64,000 nt of DNA from Pseudomonadota bacterium (GTDB lineage: Bacteria > Myxococcota_A > UBA796 > GCA-2862545): contig CANNIZ010000004.1 of the NCBI GenBank assembly GCA_947505245.1, positions 62,001-126,000 of the forward strand, read 5' to 3'. Shown here in pieces: positions 8,577 through 20,886 of this stretch (position 1 is the first letter of the stretch; every line of letters starts with the position of its first letter). A program made the position numbers and the translations under genes. The notes under the pieces are model-generated. The model searched no databases. It saw only the letters and a program-made list of their open reading frames with translations, and was not told the origin of the DNA.

Positions 8577-9035
8577 GTGGCGAGCCCGAACCTCGACGAT
8601 CTGCCTGAGGCCCTGTCGGGCCACGCCGCCTACCTGATGGTTCGGGTTGGAAAACACGCGCAGCGGGTGTTCTCGGCGGCGATCGAACCCCTCGGCCTGC
8701 GTCCGGCGCACTGGGACATCCTCGCCACGCTGGCCGCGCGGACGTCGATGTCGCAGGTCGAGATCGCAAACCTGCTGTTGATCGAGCGCGCGCACCTCGT
8801 CGCGTTGCTGGATCAGCTCGAGGCCCTTGGTCTTGTCCGTCGCGCGCCCGATCCCGCCGATCGGCGGCGCCACGCGGTGTCCCTCACGGCCGCGGGGCTG
8901 GAGACGACGGCGGAGGTTGCTACGCGCGCGAAGGCCGTCGAAGACGCCTTGCTCGACGGGCTGTCGGCGAATGAACGCCGCGCGTTTCGTGGACTCCTCG
9001 CCCGCCTCGCGCGCGGGGCCGACGAAGGCGACTGA
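8577..9035 (+). CDS. MarR family transcriptional regulator
   Basis: The 152-residue protein has the MarR layout: helices at both ends for dimerisation, a winged helix-turn-helix in the middle (LRPAHWDILATLAAR, then MSQVEIANLLLIERAHLVALLDQLEALGLV) and the conserved wing signature DPADRRRHAVSLTAAG. Regulators of this family bind palindromes as dimers and are usually released by small phenolic ligands or oxidation. It contains no cysteine, so an OhrR-type thiol sensor is unlikely. The start is a GTG, chosen because AGGAG (8567-8571) lies five bases upstream. It reads away from the SnoaL-like gene across a candidate operator. Confidence 0.9.
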   Translation: MASPNLDDLPEALSGHAAYLMVRVGKHAQRVFSAAIEPLGLRPAHWDILATLAARTSMSQVEIANLLLIERAHLVALLDQLEALGLVRRAPDPADRRRHAVSLTAAGLETTAEVATRAKAVEDALLDGLSANERRAFRGLLARLARGADEGD

Positions 9036-9203
9036 AGCGGTCGATCGGCAAGTGATTCGGACGGCGCATTGATCCCTGGACGCAGTCCGGTACACTTGCC
9101 GCGCGCCGGCCGGGTCCTACCCATGGACCAACACGCACGGCGGCGCTCACGACGCGGCCGATCACACTTCGGCCATCGCTAGGCGAATGGCCTGGGAGTA
9201 CCA

Positions 9204-11870
9204 ATGAAGTTCGAAAAGTTTACGGTGAAGAGCCGCGAGGCCATCGCCGACGCCCAGAACCTGGCGGGACGCCTCGGCAACCCCGAGATCCGGCCTGGCC
9301 ACATCGTGATCTCGCTGCTCCACCAGGAGGGCGGCGTCGTCTCCTCGCTCGTCACCAAGATGGGCACGGATCCTGAAGCGCTCGAGGCCGAGTTCGCCAA
9401 GCTGATCGACAGCTACTCGAAGGTGAGCGGCGGCTCGAAGGCCGGCCTCGCGCGCGACACGGACAACGCGCTCGCAGCAGCCGACGCCGAGGCCACCAAG
9501 CTCGGTGACACGCACATCTCGGCCGAGGTGATCTTCCTCGGCATCGCGATGGGCAGCACCAAAGAAGCCCAGGCGCTGAAGGATCGCAACCTCACGCCGC
9601 AGATCATCCGCCAGAAGATCGACGAGGTTCGCGGCGGGCAGAAGGTCACCGGCGAAGATCCGGAAGGCAACTACGAGACGCTCGAGAAGTACACGCGCGA
9701 CATGACGAAAGAGGCGGCCGAAGGCAAGATGGACCCCGTCATCGGCCGCGACGAGGAGATCCGCCGCGCGCTGCAGGTCCTGTCGCGCCGCACCAAGAAC
9801 AACCCCGTGCTCATCGGTGATCCTGGCGTCGGCAAGACGGCGATCGTCGAAGGCATCGCCCAGCGCATCGCGATGGGCGACGTGCCCGAGTCGCTGAAGA
9901 ACAAGAAGGTGCTGGCACTCGATCTCGCCGCGCTGCTCGCCGGCGCCAAATACAAGGGCGAGTTCGAAGAGCGCCTGAAGGCCCTGCTCACCGAGATCGA
10001 GAACGCCCAAGGCAAGATCATCATCTTCATCGACGAGCTCCACACGCTGGTCGGCGCGGGCAAGTCGGAAGGCTCGATGGACGCCGGCAACATGCTGAAG
10101 CCCGCCCTCGCCCGCGGGCAGTTGCGTTGCATCGGTGCCACCACGAACGACGAATACCGGAAGCACCTCGAGAAGGACAAGGCGCTCGAACGCCGCTTTC
10201 AGAAGGTCGCTGTCGAGGAGCCCTCGGTGCCGGCCACCATCTCCATTCTCCGCGGCATCAAAGAGAAGTACGAGCAGCACCACAAGATCAAGATCACCGA
10301 TGAAGCCGTGGTCGCCGCGGCCGTGCTGTCGGCCCGCTACATCAGCGACCGGCAGCTCCCGGACAAGGCGATCGATCTCATCGACGAAGCCGCCAGCCGC
10401 ATCAAGATGGAGATCGAGAGCAAGCCCGCAGCGATCGACACGTTGGAGCGAAAGATCAACGGTCTGCAAGTCGAATTGATCACCATCCAACGTGATCAGG
10501 ACGCGGGCGCCCAGAAGCGGGCAGCGAAGATGCGCGAAGAGATCGCCAACATCCAGGAAGAGCTCACCGGCCTCACCGCGCGGTGGCAGAACGAGCGCGA
10601 CGCGATCGAAGGCATCGCCGACATCTCCGAGAAGATCGACGAGGTCACTTTCGAAGGCGAGAAGGCGCAACGCAAAGGCGACTTCGAAGCCGCGAGCAAG
10701 ATCATCTACAGCGAGCTGCCCGCGCTGCGTGCCGAGCGCGACGCCAAGGTGAAGCTGCTCAAGGAGCTGCAGAAGGACGGCGCGATCTTGTCGGAGGAGG
10801 TCACCGAAGACGACATCGCGCGCGTCGTCGCGCGGTGGACGGGCGTCCCCGTGCAAAAGCTCAAGGAGAGCGAGCAACAGAAGCTGCTCAAGATGGAAGA
10901 TCGGATCGCCGAGCGGCTCGTCGGCCAGAAGGCGGCCGTGAAGGTTGTCTCTGAGGCCGTGCGTCGCAGCCGCGCCGGCCTGCAGGATCCGAACAAGCCG
11001 ATCGGCAGCTTCCTGTTCCTCGGCCCCACCGGCGTCGGCAAGACCGAGCTCGCCAAGGCCCTGGCGCTGTTCTTGTTCGATGATGACGGCGCCATGGTGC
11101 GTATCGACATGTCCGAGTACCAGGAGAAGCACACGGTCGCGCGCTTGATCGGCGCTCCTCCGGGCTACATCGGCTACGACGAAGGTGGTCAGCTCACGGA
11201 GGCGGTGCGCCGTCGGCCGTACTCGGTCATCCTGTTCGACGAGATCGAGAAGGCCCACGCGGATGTGTTCAATACGTTCCTGCAAGTGCTCGATGACGGT
11301 CGACTGACGGACAGCAAGGCCCGCACGGTCGACTTCAAGAACACCGTGATCATCATGACGAGCAACGTCGGCTCGCACCGCATCATGGAGGCCAAGGGCG
11401 ACCGCGCCAAGGCCACCGCGGCCGCGCTCGAAGAGCTGCAGAAGGCCTTCCGGCCGGAGTTCCTGAACCGCATCGACGACAAGATCGTGTTCGATCCGCT
11501 CACCCGCGACAACATGGATCTCATCCTCGACATCCAGCTCAAGCGCGTCCGCGCGATGCTTGCCGAGCGCGAGCTCAAGCTCGAGGTCACGCCCGCCGCC
11601 CGCAAGGTGGTCGCCGATCTCGGCTTCGACCCGGCCTACGGCGCCCGCCCGCTCAAGCGCGCGATCACGCAGTACCTGCTCAACCCGATGTCGAACACCA
11701 TCGTGGGCGGCGGCTTCATGGCCAACGACATGATCAAGGTCGACGTCGAGACGGACAAGGACAACGGGGAAGAGAACCTCACGTTCGAGCGGGTGCTCGG
11801 TCCAGACAGCCTCGCCGCGCAGGCCGCCGCCGCCGCGAGCGCTCCGCCCCAGCTCACGCAGACGCGCTAG
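9204..11870 (+). CDS. clpB: ATP-dependent disaggregase ClpB
   Basis: ClpB is the hexameric AAA+ chaperone that pulls proteins out of aggregates together with DnaK. The 888-residue product has the full layout: an N-terminal Clp repeat domain (residues 1-145), AAA1 with Walker A GDPGVGKT (205-212), a long middle coiled coil (about 400-540), and AAA2 with Walker A GPTGVGKT (607-614) and a GYIGYDEGG pore loop. No ClpP-binding tripeptide loop is evident, and the middle domain separates it from ClpA/ClpC. A possible promoter is TTGATC (9069) with TACACT (9091) at 16-bp spacing. I see no CIRCE heat-shock element. A Gly/Ala-rich tail ends the protein. Confidence 0.96.
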   Translation: MKFEKFTVKSREAIADAQNLAGRLGNPEIRPGHIVISLLHQEGGVVSSLVTKMGTDPEALEAEFAKLIDSYSKVSGGSKAGLARDTDNALAAADAEATKLGDTHISAEVIFLGIAMGSTKEAQALKDRNLTPQIIRQKIDEVRGGQKVTGEDPEGNYETLEKYTRDMTKEAAEGKMDPVIGRDEEIRRALQVLSRRTKNNPVLIGDPGVGKTAIVEGIAQRIAMGDVPESLKNKKVLALDLAALLAGAKYKGEFEERLKALLTEIENAQGKIIIFIDELHTLVGAGKSEGSMDAGNMLKPALARGQLRCIGATTNDEYRKHLEKDKALERRFQKVAVEEPSVPATISILRGIKEKYEQHHKIKITDEAVVAAAVLSARYISDRQLPDKAIDLIDEAASRIKMEIESKPAAIDTLERKINGLQVELITIQRDQDAGAQKRAAKMREEIANIQEELTGLTARWQNERDAIEGIADISEKIDEVTFEGEKAQRKGDFEAASKIIYSELPALRAERDAKVKLLKELQKDGAILSEEVTEDDIARVVARWTGVPVQKLKESEQQKLLKMEDRIAERLVGQKAAVKVVSEAVRRSRAGLQDPNKPIGSFLFLGPTGVGKTELAKALALFLFDDDGAMVRIDMSEYQEKHTVARLIGAPPGYIGYDEGGQLTEAVRRRPYSVILFDEIEKAHADVFNTFLQVLDDGRLTDSKARTVDFKNTVIIMTSNVGSHRIMEAKGDRAKATAAALEELQKAFRPEFLNRIDDKIVFDPLTRDNMDLILDIQLKRVRAMLAERELKLEVTPAARKVVADLGFDPAYGARPLKRAITQYLLNPMSNTIVGGGFMANDMIKVDVETDKDNGEENLTFERVLGPDSLAAQAAAAASAPPQLTQTR

Positions 11871-11912
11871 GACGGCCCGTTCCTGCCCTGGTCGCCGCCG
11901 CGAGGGCGACGA

Positions 11913-13520
11913 CTAGAACACCTCTTCGACTTCCAGCACGTACTGGGTGTTGTTCCACCCCGCGTACCAGTCCGAGTTGTTGCCACCCTGGTGGTTGACC
12001 GTGATCGAGAGGCTGTAGGACCCGGCGGGCAGGGTCGTCGCGCCCTGGATGCCGCCACAGTAGCCGGTGATGGTCGCGTTGTAGTGGTTGTCGCTGTAGT
12101 TGCTCGGACCCGAGGTGTACGAGTGGTGCCAGAACCGCATCGGACCGGGATTGGTGCAGCTCTGTCCGTTCACCAGGATCTCCCAGTAGCCGTAGCTGTA
12201 GCCGAGGTTGCGTCGGTTGTCGGACCAGCTGACGCGGACCTGCGTGTCGGAGCGCTGCTTGACGAAGGTGAGCGTACGCCCCGGCAGCGCGCCGCTGTCC
12301 GCTTCCGTGTTGCCGTACGAAACCGTGCGAGGCACGGTCCGGAAGGCCGCGGACGTACGCACGAGGTCGATCTCGTCGTAGGCCGTGGCGACGTCCGCCT
12401 CGAGCGCGGTGAGGCGGCCATCGTGGCTCGCCAGCGACGTCGTGTGACCCCCCACGGTCGTCCCCAGCGACGTGAGCGTGGTGGTGTGGCCTGAGAGCGT
12501 GCTGCCTTGCGCTCCCACGGTGGTGTTGAGCGTTCCGATCGCCGTACCCTGTGCCCCGACCGTGGTGTTGAGCGTGTTGATCGACGTCGTGTGGCCCGAG
12601 AGCGTGCTTCCCTGTGACGTGAGCGTCGTCCCTTGCGTCGACACAGTGGTCGTAATGGAGCCGAGCGCCGTGGACAGTGTCGACAACGAGCTCGTATGGG
12701 AGGCCAGCGTGGCGCCCTGCGCGGCCAGCGTGGAGTCATGTCCGTCGACCCGGGTGTCGAGCGTCGTCAGGTCCGAGGTGTGGGACGCGAGCGTGATGTC
12801 GGCTGCGTCGAGTCGCGCGTCCAGCGCCGCGAGGTCCGTCGTGTGGGCGCCGAGCGTCCCTTCGGCGGTGGTGACGCGGGCCTTGAGCGCGGTCAGATCG
12901 GTGGTGAGGGTGGTGACGTTGCCGGTGATCGAGCTCACGTTCGCCTCGATCGTGTTGATGTCGGACTCGGCGGCTGAGACGCGCGTCGTGAGCGACGCGA
13001 CGGCCGCGTTGGTGCCGGCGAGTGAGGAGGTCAGCCCGGTGATGCCCGTCTCGGCGGCCGACGTGCGCGTGGCGAGCGCGGCAATATCCGAAGCGGCCCC
13101 GGCGATGGCGCCGTCCTGGTTCGCGTCGACGTCGTTGTTGGCGGCCAGGGCGGCATCGAGCTGTGACACCGACGCGTCGGTGGCGGTCTGCGCCGTTTCG
13201 AGGTCGGTGATCGCGGCGTCCTGTGCATCGAGCGCGTTCTCCACGTCGCCGACCCGCGTAGCGAACGAGGTGAACCCGGTGTCGTTCAGGATGTCGCCGA
13301 CGGAGGTCTCGAGCGTGTCGAGGCGCGCGTTGGCGTCGGCAAGCTGGGTCTCGAGCTCGGTGATGCGGGCCTGATCGGCGGCGTTGCCCGTGCTCGCGTC
13401 GGCGAGCTGCGTCGACAGGGCGTCGATCTGGGCCTGCAGGTCGGCGATGTCCTCGTGTGTGGCCCAATTTCCCCGGCAGCCCACCAACGCGAGCGCCAAC
13501 GCGATGTTTCGAATGTGCAT
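11913..13520 (-). CDS. lipoprotein with long coiled-coil stalk and C-terminal globular domain
   Basis: The 535-residue protein has a lipoprotein signal (LALALVGC, lipid-accepting Cys near residue 15). About 360 residues of low-complexity coiled coil follow. Its first part resembles Lpp-like or tail-fibre coils (DIADLQAQIDALSTQLADAS). A Thr/Gly-rich part repeats variations of TTVGAQGSTLSGHTTSL with a period near 14-21 residues. The last 150 residues look like a compact beta domain with four cysteines, possibly a binding head. This resembles a surface fibre or adhesin stalk. The ATG at 13520 follows GGGAGGGG. It is divergent from recQ. The function is inferred from architecture only. Confidence 0.65.
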   Translation of the reverse strand: MHIRNIALALALVGCRGNWATHEDIADLQAQIDALSTQLADASTGNAADQARITELETQLADANARLDTLETSVGDILNDTGFTSFATRVGDVENALDAQDAAITDLETAQTATDASVSQLDAALAANNDVDANQDGAIAGAASDIAALATRTSAAETGITGLTSSLAGTNAAVASLTTRVSAAESDINTIEANVSSITGNVTTLTTDLTALKARVTTAEGTLGAHTTDLAALDARLDAADITLASHTSDLTTLDTRVDGHDSTLAAQGATLASHTSSLSTLSTALGSITTTVSTQGTTLTSQGSTLSGHTTSINTLNTTVGAQGTAIGTLNTTVGAQGSTLSGHTTTLTSLGTTVGGHTTSLASHDGRLTALEADVATAYDEIDLVRTSAAFRTVPRTVSYGNTEADSGALPGRTLTFVKQRSDTQVRVSWSDNRRNLGYSYGYWEILVNGQSCTNPGPMRFWHHSYTSGPSNYSDNHYNATITGYCGGIQGATTLPAGSYSLSITVNHQGGNNSDWYAGWNNTQYVLEVEEVF

Positions 13521-13607
13521 GTCCCCTCCCGCCTGCACGGTAGCCTGAAATCACCGGCGTCGAATGTTACAGCTCGTGAAGTCCCTCCCGACGCCGCCCA
13601 CCCCGTG

Positions 13608-16016
<2,409 letters not shown>

Positions 16017-16081
16017 TTCCCGCCCGGCGAAGCGCCGGGCTCCCCACCCCCGCGGCGTCGCCGCGCCCCCCGAGTGGGGGC
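16017..16081 (+). repeat. double-hairpin element after recQ (copy 1)
   Basis: Directly after the recQ stop are two hairpins. The first is GCCCGGCG-AAG-CGCCGGGC (16022-16040). The second has an outer stem CCCCAC/GTGGGG (16042-16047 with 16074-16079) and an inner stem CGCGGCG/CGCCGCG (16051-16057 with 16059-16065). No T run follows. The same element, including the GATTCCCGC lead-in, lies after the PKD lipoprotein gene on the other strand, where a group II intron splits it at 36879/38794. It probably acts as a terminator or mRNA 3' stabiliser. Confidence 0.7.
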
Positions 16082-16130
16082 TTCATCGCCCGCATTGCTC
16101 CGGGCCGCTGACGACTGAGACGTCATCGCG

Positions 16131-16489
16131 CTAAGAACGCGCGCCAAACCGTTATCGGGGTCCCACTTGGTATTTTGGCGCTTGTTCACCCTCGCGCTGC
16201 GGGTGGACTCGCGGTCGTCGAGGGGCGCGAAGTTGACGTGGGTCGGGGCGAGTCCACTCCTCGCACGAGGGCCATTTTTTCAGCCCGTCCCGTCGGTCAT
16301 CGTCCCTTGCGACGTCCTGGAACGACGCTTCGCGAGCAAATTCTCGACCCTCGTGTGGAGCATGGGTTCGCCGTAGCGGAACGACGCTCGGCCCTGCTCG
16401 GCACCCGCGAATCCATGCGGAGCGCGAGGGCGCCAAGCGGTCGGTCGCGTTCGGGGTCCAACGACCTGTTGGACGCGCGGCAGGTCCGC
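16131..16489 (+). repeat. dispersed structured intergenic element, copy A
   Basis: This is one of three copies of an unnamed 300-370 bp element (others at 34025 and 36411). Shared blocks in order are GCGCGCCAAAC (from 16139), a CCCTCG...CTGCGGGTGG segment (16189), CCTCGCACGAGGGCCATTTT (16259), GGCGCCAAGCG (16429) and a CGACC-GTTGG-CGCGCGGCAGG-type end (about 16461-16487). In this copy CCCTCG (16189-16194) pairs with CGAGGG (16266-16271), and GTGGACTCGC (16203-16212) pairs perfectly with GCGAGTCCAC (16248-16257); a T6 run follows at 16275. There is no convincing protein. The 16017-16545 gap otherwise holds only the double hairpin. Confidence 0.7.
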
Positions 16490-16545
16490 CGAAGCGTCCA
16501 ATTCGGAAGCGAGCACAACCCTGACCGAAAGCGGCCGTTTCCACG

Positions 16546-17196
16546 TCAACGCGCGTTCGGGATCCAGTTGTAGCCCTGGTAGTCGAGGGCATAACCGTCG
16601 GCGATCGCCTTTTTGACGGAGGGATCGCCCGTGTGGTCGGAGATGAACGCGGGAACGCCGGCCTTGAAGTCTTCGGCGTACCACTCGAACAGCTTCGAAA
16701 CCCAGATCTTCCGCCCCTCGTGGTCCACGAACACGCCCTCGCGCGTGCCGAGGAACGCGACGGTCGCGGACTCCAGCCGCGCGTCGAGCGCGGCGACGTC
16801 GTCCGGGTAGGGCGTCGATGCGAGCTTGGGACAGGACCGGGCGCCGCAGTTGAGAGCGAAGTGGACGCGCGGATCGCCCCACGACTTGCGGGCGTAAGTC
16901 TCCGCCTGGTTGAGCGTCCAGCTGCGGCCCGCCATCGGGTGCTGAACCACATCAAAGAACCCGGCGACGTCGGTGATCTTCGGCGGCATGACGCGCGCGT
17001 CGAGGATCGCGTCGATCACGAGCGCGTTGTAGGCGTCGATCCAGAACCCGAGCGGCTGGTCGGCCGGAGCGTTCGCGACGGTGACGAGCCAGGCGTCGAG
17101 CTTGGCGCTGTCCTGGGCGAAGCCGCGGTAGTCGACGCGCCCGTCGGTGACGTGGGCGGCGAGCAGGGCAGCGTAAGGGGCCTCATCGATCGGCAT
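16546..17196 (-). CDS. DUF547 family protein
   Basis: The 216-residue protein carries the DUF547 hallmark HFALNCGARSCPKL in its centre, with conserved FWIDAYNALVI upstream and EWYAEDF downstream. The family is widespread in proteobacteria and plants and has no established biochemical role; its conserved Cys and His residues suggest a thiol-dependent fold. No signal peptide is visible from the chosen ATG, which follows AAGGTGAG; many relatives are exported, so a missed upstream start is possible. It is divergent from the MopE-like gene, with 69 bases between them. Confidence 0.8.
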   Translation of the reverse strand: MPIDEAPYAALLAAHVTDGRVDYRGFAQDSAKLDAWLVTVANAPADQPLGFWIDAYNALVIDAILDARVMPPKITDVAGFFDVVQHPMAGRSWTLNQAETYARKSWGDPRVHFALNCGARSCPKLASTPYPDDVAALDARLESATVAFLGTREGVFVDHEGRKIWVSKLFEWYAEDFKAGVPAFISDHTGDPSVKKAIADGYALDYQGYNWIPNAR

Positions 17197-17265
17197 GGCT
17201 CACCTTGCACGAGGAACCAGCGCCCGTCCACCTGGGCGGTGCTACAATGGCGGTTTGGAGGGACC

Positions 17266-19665
17266 ATGTTGCCTCGACGTGCGTCCATTTTGTTGCTCGG
17301 AATCGGCCTCGTACCGGCGTGCCAGAAGGACGACGGCGGAATCGTCGTGTTCGACGCCGAGCCGAGCGTCGTGCTCCTCGAGCCCGCGAACGACAGCACG
17401 TTCGAACAGAACGAGCCGATCCTGTTCCGCGCGAAGATCGCCGATGACGGCCCGCTCGAAGACCTCACCGTCCAGTGGTCGAGCGATCTCGACGGCATCC
17501 TGCCGTCCACCGACGTCGTCGATCCCGAAGGCAACCTGCAGTTCTCCACGGCCCAGCTGGCGAGCGGCACCCACATCGTCACGCTGCGCGCGATCGACGG
17601 CGCGGCGAACCAGGGCGAGGCCCACGTCACGCTGCACATCGAGGAGGTGCCGGACTTCCCGTCGATCGTGGTCGATCATCCGCTCACCGGCGAGAACGGC
17701 CTCGAAGCCACAGCGTTCGTGTTCGGCGCGACGGTGTTCGACTTCCAGGACAACCCGGAGGACCTGCAGATCGAGCTGTCTGCGAACCCCGGCGGGGTCG
17801 TGTGCTACATGATCCCCGACGGGAACGGCCACGGCACGTGTTCGGCGATCCTGGACACCGGCCCCTATATGCTCACGTTCCTCGTCACCGATCGCGACGG
17901 GAACGAGGCGTCCGCGCCTGCCGCGTTCGCCGTCGTGGGCCGGGGCGACTACGACGCCGACGGCGACGGGTTCACGCCGAACCAGAACGACTGCATCGAC
18001 ACGAACCCGCACGTGTACCCGGGGGCGCCCGAGGAGTGCGACGGGCTCGACAACGACTGCAACGAGATCACGGGCGTGGACGTCGGCACCGACTGCTACG
18101 ACGACGACATGGACGGGTACTGCGAAGATCCGCCGTGTGTGAACGCGTCGAGCACGCTCGTCGACTGCGACGATCACAACGCACCGGACGTGTCGCCCGC
18201 GGGCGTCGAGGCTCGCAACGGGGTGGACGACGACTGCGACGGCACGATCGACGAGACGACCACCGCCTATGACGACGACGGCGACGGCTCGTGTGAGGTG
18301 CCGCCGTGCGTGAACGCGAAGTCCACCACCCCTGACTGCGATGACGGCAACTTCGCGGTGAACTCGGGCGCCAAAGAGGTGTGCGGCGACGGCATCGACA
18401 ACGACTGCGACCTCTCCCTGAACGAGCTGAACGCGGTGGGCTGCAAGTCGTTCTACCTGGACAACGACGCGGACACGTACGGCACGGGCACCAAGACGGA
18501 GTGTTGGTGTGATCCGGGCTCGACGCCTTACACGTCGCTCAACAACAAGGACTGCAACGACAGCGACGCGAGCGTGTACCCCGGCAGTGTTGCCGAGGTG
18601 CGCAACGGCCTCGACGACAACTGCAACGGCAAGATCGACGAGGGCACCACCGCCTACGACGACGACGGTGACGGGTTTTGCGAGGTCCCGCCGTGTGTGA
18701 ACTCGTCGGCAACCAAGGCCGACTGCGACGACGCGAACGCCGCCGTGAAGCCGACGGCCAGCGAGACCTGCGCCGACGCGATCGACAACGACTGCGACGG
18801 GCTCGCGAACGAGCAGAACGCGACGGCGTGCAAGAACTTCAACCTGGACGCGGACCACGACGGGTTCGGCATCGCCACCAAGCAGTGCTGGTGTGGTCCC
18901 TCCGGCGACTACACGGCGACGAACAGCACCGACTGCAGCGACACGAACCCGAACGCCAACCCGTCCGCGCCGGAGGTGTTGGACGGGGTCGACAACAACT
19001 GCAACGGCAAGAAGGACGAAGGCACCACCGCCTACGACGACGACGGCGACGGGTACTGCGAGCAGCCGCCGTGTACGAACACGTCATCGACCAAGGTGGA
19101 CTGCGACGACGCAGCGTTCGCCGTGAAGCCGGGCGCCACCGAGACGTGCGCCGACGCGATCGACAACGACTGCGACGGGCTCACGAACGAGCAGAACGCG
19201 ACGTCGTGCAAGAACTACTACGCCGACGTGGACGCGGACGGCTACGGCAGCACCACGAGCAAGCAGTGCTGGTGTGCGCCGGGCGGGCCGGGCTTCTCGA
19301 GCCTGACGAACAACGACTGCGACGACAACAACGCGAACGCGCACCCGGGGCAGACGACGTTCTTTACGGTGTCTCGCAGCAACAACACGTACGACTACGA
19401 CTGCAACGGCTCGAGCGAGAAGCTGTACCGCGGCACCGCCACCTGCGTGGAAGACTGGGGCGGCGTCGTGTGCGACCCGAACCCGAGCACGGGCGGGTGG
19501 GACGGGTCGGAGAAGGGGTGCGGAAATTCGGGGAACTGGCTCTCCAGTTGCGGCGTCAACTACAACCCGTTCTGCATTCTTGGCTGTGGCAGCAACCTGA
19601 CCTGCATCGGCGGTTGCATGAGCTGCATATCGAACTTCGACACGCGAACGCAGTCCTGCCGGTGA
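17266..19665 (+). CDS. MopE-like lipoprotein with repeated metal-binding motifs
   Basis: This is a 799-residue exported lipoprotein (signal SILLLGIGLVPAC). After the signal come two Ig-like beta domains (about residues 30-220). Then follow several tandem copies of the put-metal-binding motif of MopE-type proteins, pattern DxDGDG...DCDD/DCND...(V/A)xPGAxExC(D/A)DxxDNDCDG, rich in Asp and Cys. Such repeats are calcium-dependent and common in Myxococcota surface proteins; MopE itself binds copper. The C-terminal 100 residues are Cys-rich (LGCGSNLTCIGGCMSC) and may be cross-linked. GGAGGG lies before the ATG. A location on the outer surface is inferred. Confidence 0.82.
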   Translation: MLPRRASILLLGIGLVPACQKDDGGIVVFDAEPSVVLLEPANDSTFEQNEPILFRAKIADDGPLEDLTVQWSSDLDGILPSTDVVDPEGNLQFSTAQLASGTHIVTLRAIDGAANQGEAHVTLHIEEVPDFPSIVVDHPLTGENGLEATAFVFGATVFDFQDNPEDLQIELSANPGGVVCYMIPDGNGHGTCSAILDTGPYMLTFLVTDRDGNEASAPAAFAVVGRGDYDADGDGFTPNQNDCIDTNPHVYPGAPEECDGLDNDCNEITGVDVGTDCYDDDMDGYCEDPPCVNASSTLVDCDDHNAPDVSPAGVEARNGVDDDCDGTIDETTTAYDDDGDGSCEVPPCVNAKSTTPDCDDGNFAVNSGAKEVCGDGIDNDCDLSLNELNAVGCKSFYLDNDADTYGTGTKTECWCDPGSTPYTSLNNKDCNDSDASVYPGSVAEVRNGLDDNCNGKIDEGTTAYDDDGDGFCEVPPCVNSSATKADCDDANAAVKPTASETCADAIDNDCDGLANEQNATACKNFNLDADHDGFGIATKQCWCGPSGDYTATNSTDCSDTNPNANPSAPEVLDGVDNNCNGKKDEGTTAYDDDGDGYCEQPPCTNTSSTKVDCDDAAFAVKPGATETCADAIDNDCDGLTNEQNATSCKNYYADVDADGYGSTTSKQCWCAPGGPGFSSLTNNDCDDNNANAHPGQTTFFTVSRSNNTYDYDCNGSSEKLYRGTATCVEDWGGVVCDPNPSTGGWDGSEKGCGNSGNWLSSCGVNYNPFCILGCGSNLTCIGGCMSCISNFDTRTQSCR

Positions 19666-19688
19666 ACCGGCCCTGGCGGATCGTGTTG

Positions 19689-19725
19689 CATTGAAATCGT
19701 AAACTCTGAGTTTCGATTTTCAATG
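19689..19725. terminator. AT-rich hairpin between convergent genes
   Basis: CATTGAAATCG-T-AAACTC, loop T, GAGTTT-CGATTT-T-CAATG folds into a 17-bp stem with two single-base bulges. It lies midway in the 148-bp gap between the MopE-like gene and the convergent lipoprotein operon, with A/T runs on both arms, as expected for a bidirectional terminator. Confidence 0.6.
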
Positions 19726-19813
19726 TTCGATCAAATCCGTCAGCGGAATGCGCCTCGGCGCGCTGCTGGACGAGGTGGCACCGCTGCGCCCGGACCCCGC
19801 CTGACCGCCACAA

Positions 19814-20497
19814 TCACTCGGCGGGCACTTCGTCCGGGAAGTCGGGCCAGCAGATGCGGGCCTGCTCGGGCGGGTTCACGACGCGGAACCGGAAGCCGCC
19901 GTCCTGGCCCTTGCGCTGCGCGTACCGGATGGTGACCGGGTACACGCCGGTGTTCAGCGGCAGATCGAGGACCTCTGGGGCATAGCGCACGTCGCTGCGC
20001 ACGATCTCGGTGTTCTCACCGATGGTGATGAACACGTCGGTCTCGGCGGCGAGCACGATCTGCACGTTCTGGTTGTCGTTGAACACGCGCAACCAGCTCG
20101 TCCACTGCGTCGCGAAGTACCGCGGATCGTTCGACAGTCCCTCGTCTACCGGCCACCAGTTGGGGCCGAATTCGAGCGACACGTCGTACTTGCTGAACGC
20201 GAGGTGGTCGTCGAACCAGAACGGCACCGCGTTCGGGTCGATGGGATCAGCGCCGGGCACATTCGCGTCGGTGTCGCCGTCGATCTCCCCGACGAACGGC
20301 TCGTTCTCGGCCAGGTTGAAGTACAGCGCGAAGTGGCCGCTGCCGCAGTTCACCCAGTCGTTGGGCGGCTCACCCTGCGCGTCGATCACCGTGCCGGGCG
20401 GCTCGGCGGGCGGCGGCGGTGGCGGCTGGATGATGATGTTGTCGGTGCCGCAGGCCACGAGGCCGAGCGCGACGAGAGCGAGCGCAGCGATTCTCAT
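19814..20497 (-). CDS. lipoprotein, last gene of the DUF1501 operon
   Basis: The 227-residue protein has lipoprotein signal LGLVACG and then a proline run (QPPPPPP). The body is predicted beta-rich and contains GGFRFRVVNPPEQARICWPDF at its end (first and last parts of the motif), with conserved tryptophans. It may be a carbohydrate-binding or PA14-like module, since FNDNQNVQIVLAAETDVFITIG and TIRYAQRKGQDGGF resemble that fold, but I cannot confirm this. Its ATG overlaps the stop of the upstream haem lipoprotein gene by 4 bp (ATGA), so the two are translationally coupled. Confidence 0.55.
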   Translation of the reverse strand: MRIAALALVALGLVACGTDNIIIQPPPPPPAEPPGTVIDAQGEPPNDWVNCGSGHFALYFNLAENEPFVGEIDGDTDANVPGADPIDPNAVPFWFDDHLAFSKYDVSLEFGPNWWPVDEGLSNDPRYFATQWTSWLRVFNDNQNVQIVLAAETDVFITIGENTEIVRSDVRYAPEVLDLPLNTGVYPVTIRYAQRKGQDGGFRFRVVNPPEQARICWPDFPDEVPAE

Positions 20498-20871
20498 GGG
20501 GCACCTCCGCCGTAGACCTGGTCCCAATCGTCCTGTGCATCGCACGCGAGCCACTCCTGGAGCACCACGAACTCCGCCTCCCGGGGCCCGCCTCCGGGCG
20601 GCATCGGCGCGTCGATGCCGTACTGGCTGCGCGCCTTGATGCGCTCCTTCCACTGGAGCACCATCGCGTAGGTGTCCAGATCGATGCCGAGCGGGGCGTC
20701 GTTGCGCAGCACGAGATCCGGCAGCTGGCTGCTGTGGCAGGCCACGCAGTACTGCGTCATGAAGCCCTCACCGAAGTTCTCGTAGGTGAGGACGGGATCG
20801 TGGACGCACTCCTGGGGATCGGTGTCCTCCGGAGCGCAGCCAACCAACACGAGTGCGAGCGCGACGATCAT
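20494..20871 (-). CDS. c-type cytochrome-like lipoprotein
   Basis: This is a 125-residue lipoprotein (MIVALALVLVGC, lipid Cys 12) with one haem-binding motif CVACH (42-46), preceded by FGEGFMTQY and followed by a segment ending PMPPGGG, a proline-flanked methionine that could be the distal haem ligand. The arrangement matches the small single-haem domains found beside DUF1501 and DUF1588/1592 proteins in Planctomycetes and Myxococcota. It is probably exported and lipid-anchored. It lies 16 bases downstream of the DUF1501 gene in the same operon. Confidence 0.72.
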   Translation of the reverse strand: MIVALALVLVGCAPEDTDPQECVHDPVLTYENFGEGFMTQYCVACHSSQLPDLVLRNDAPLGIDLDTYAMVLQWKERIKARSQYGIDAPMPPGGGPREAEFVVLQEWLACDAQDDWDQVYGGGAP

Positions 20872-20886
20872 GCGTGAATCGTAGCG

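Noticed and set aside
17940-19350. Regular DNA repeats in the MopE-like gene that could suggest a CRISPR array
   Set aside because: The periodicity is codon-level repetition of Asp/Cys-rich metal-binding motifs within one continuous frame, with no constant-length spacers.
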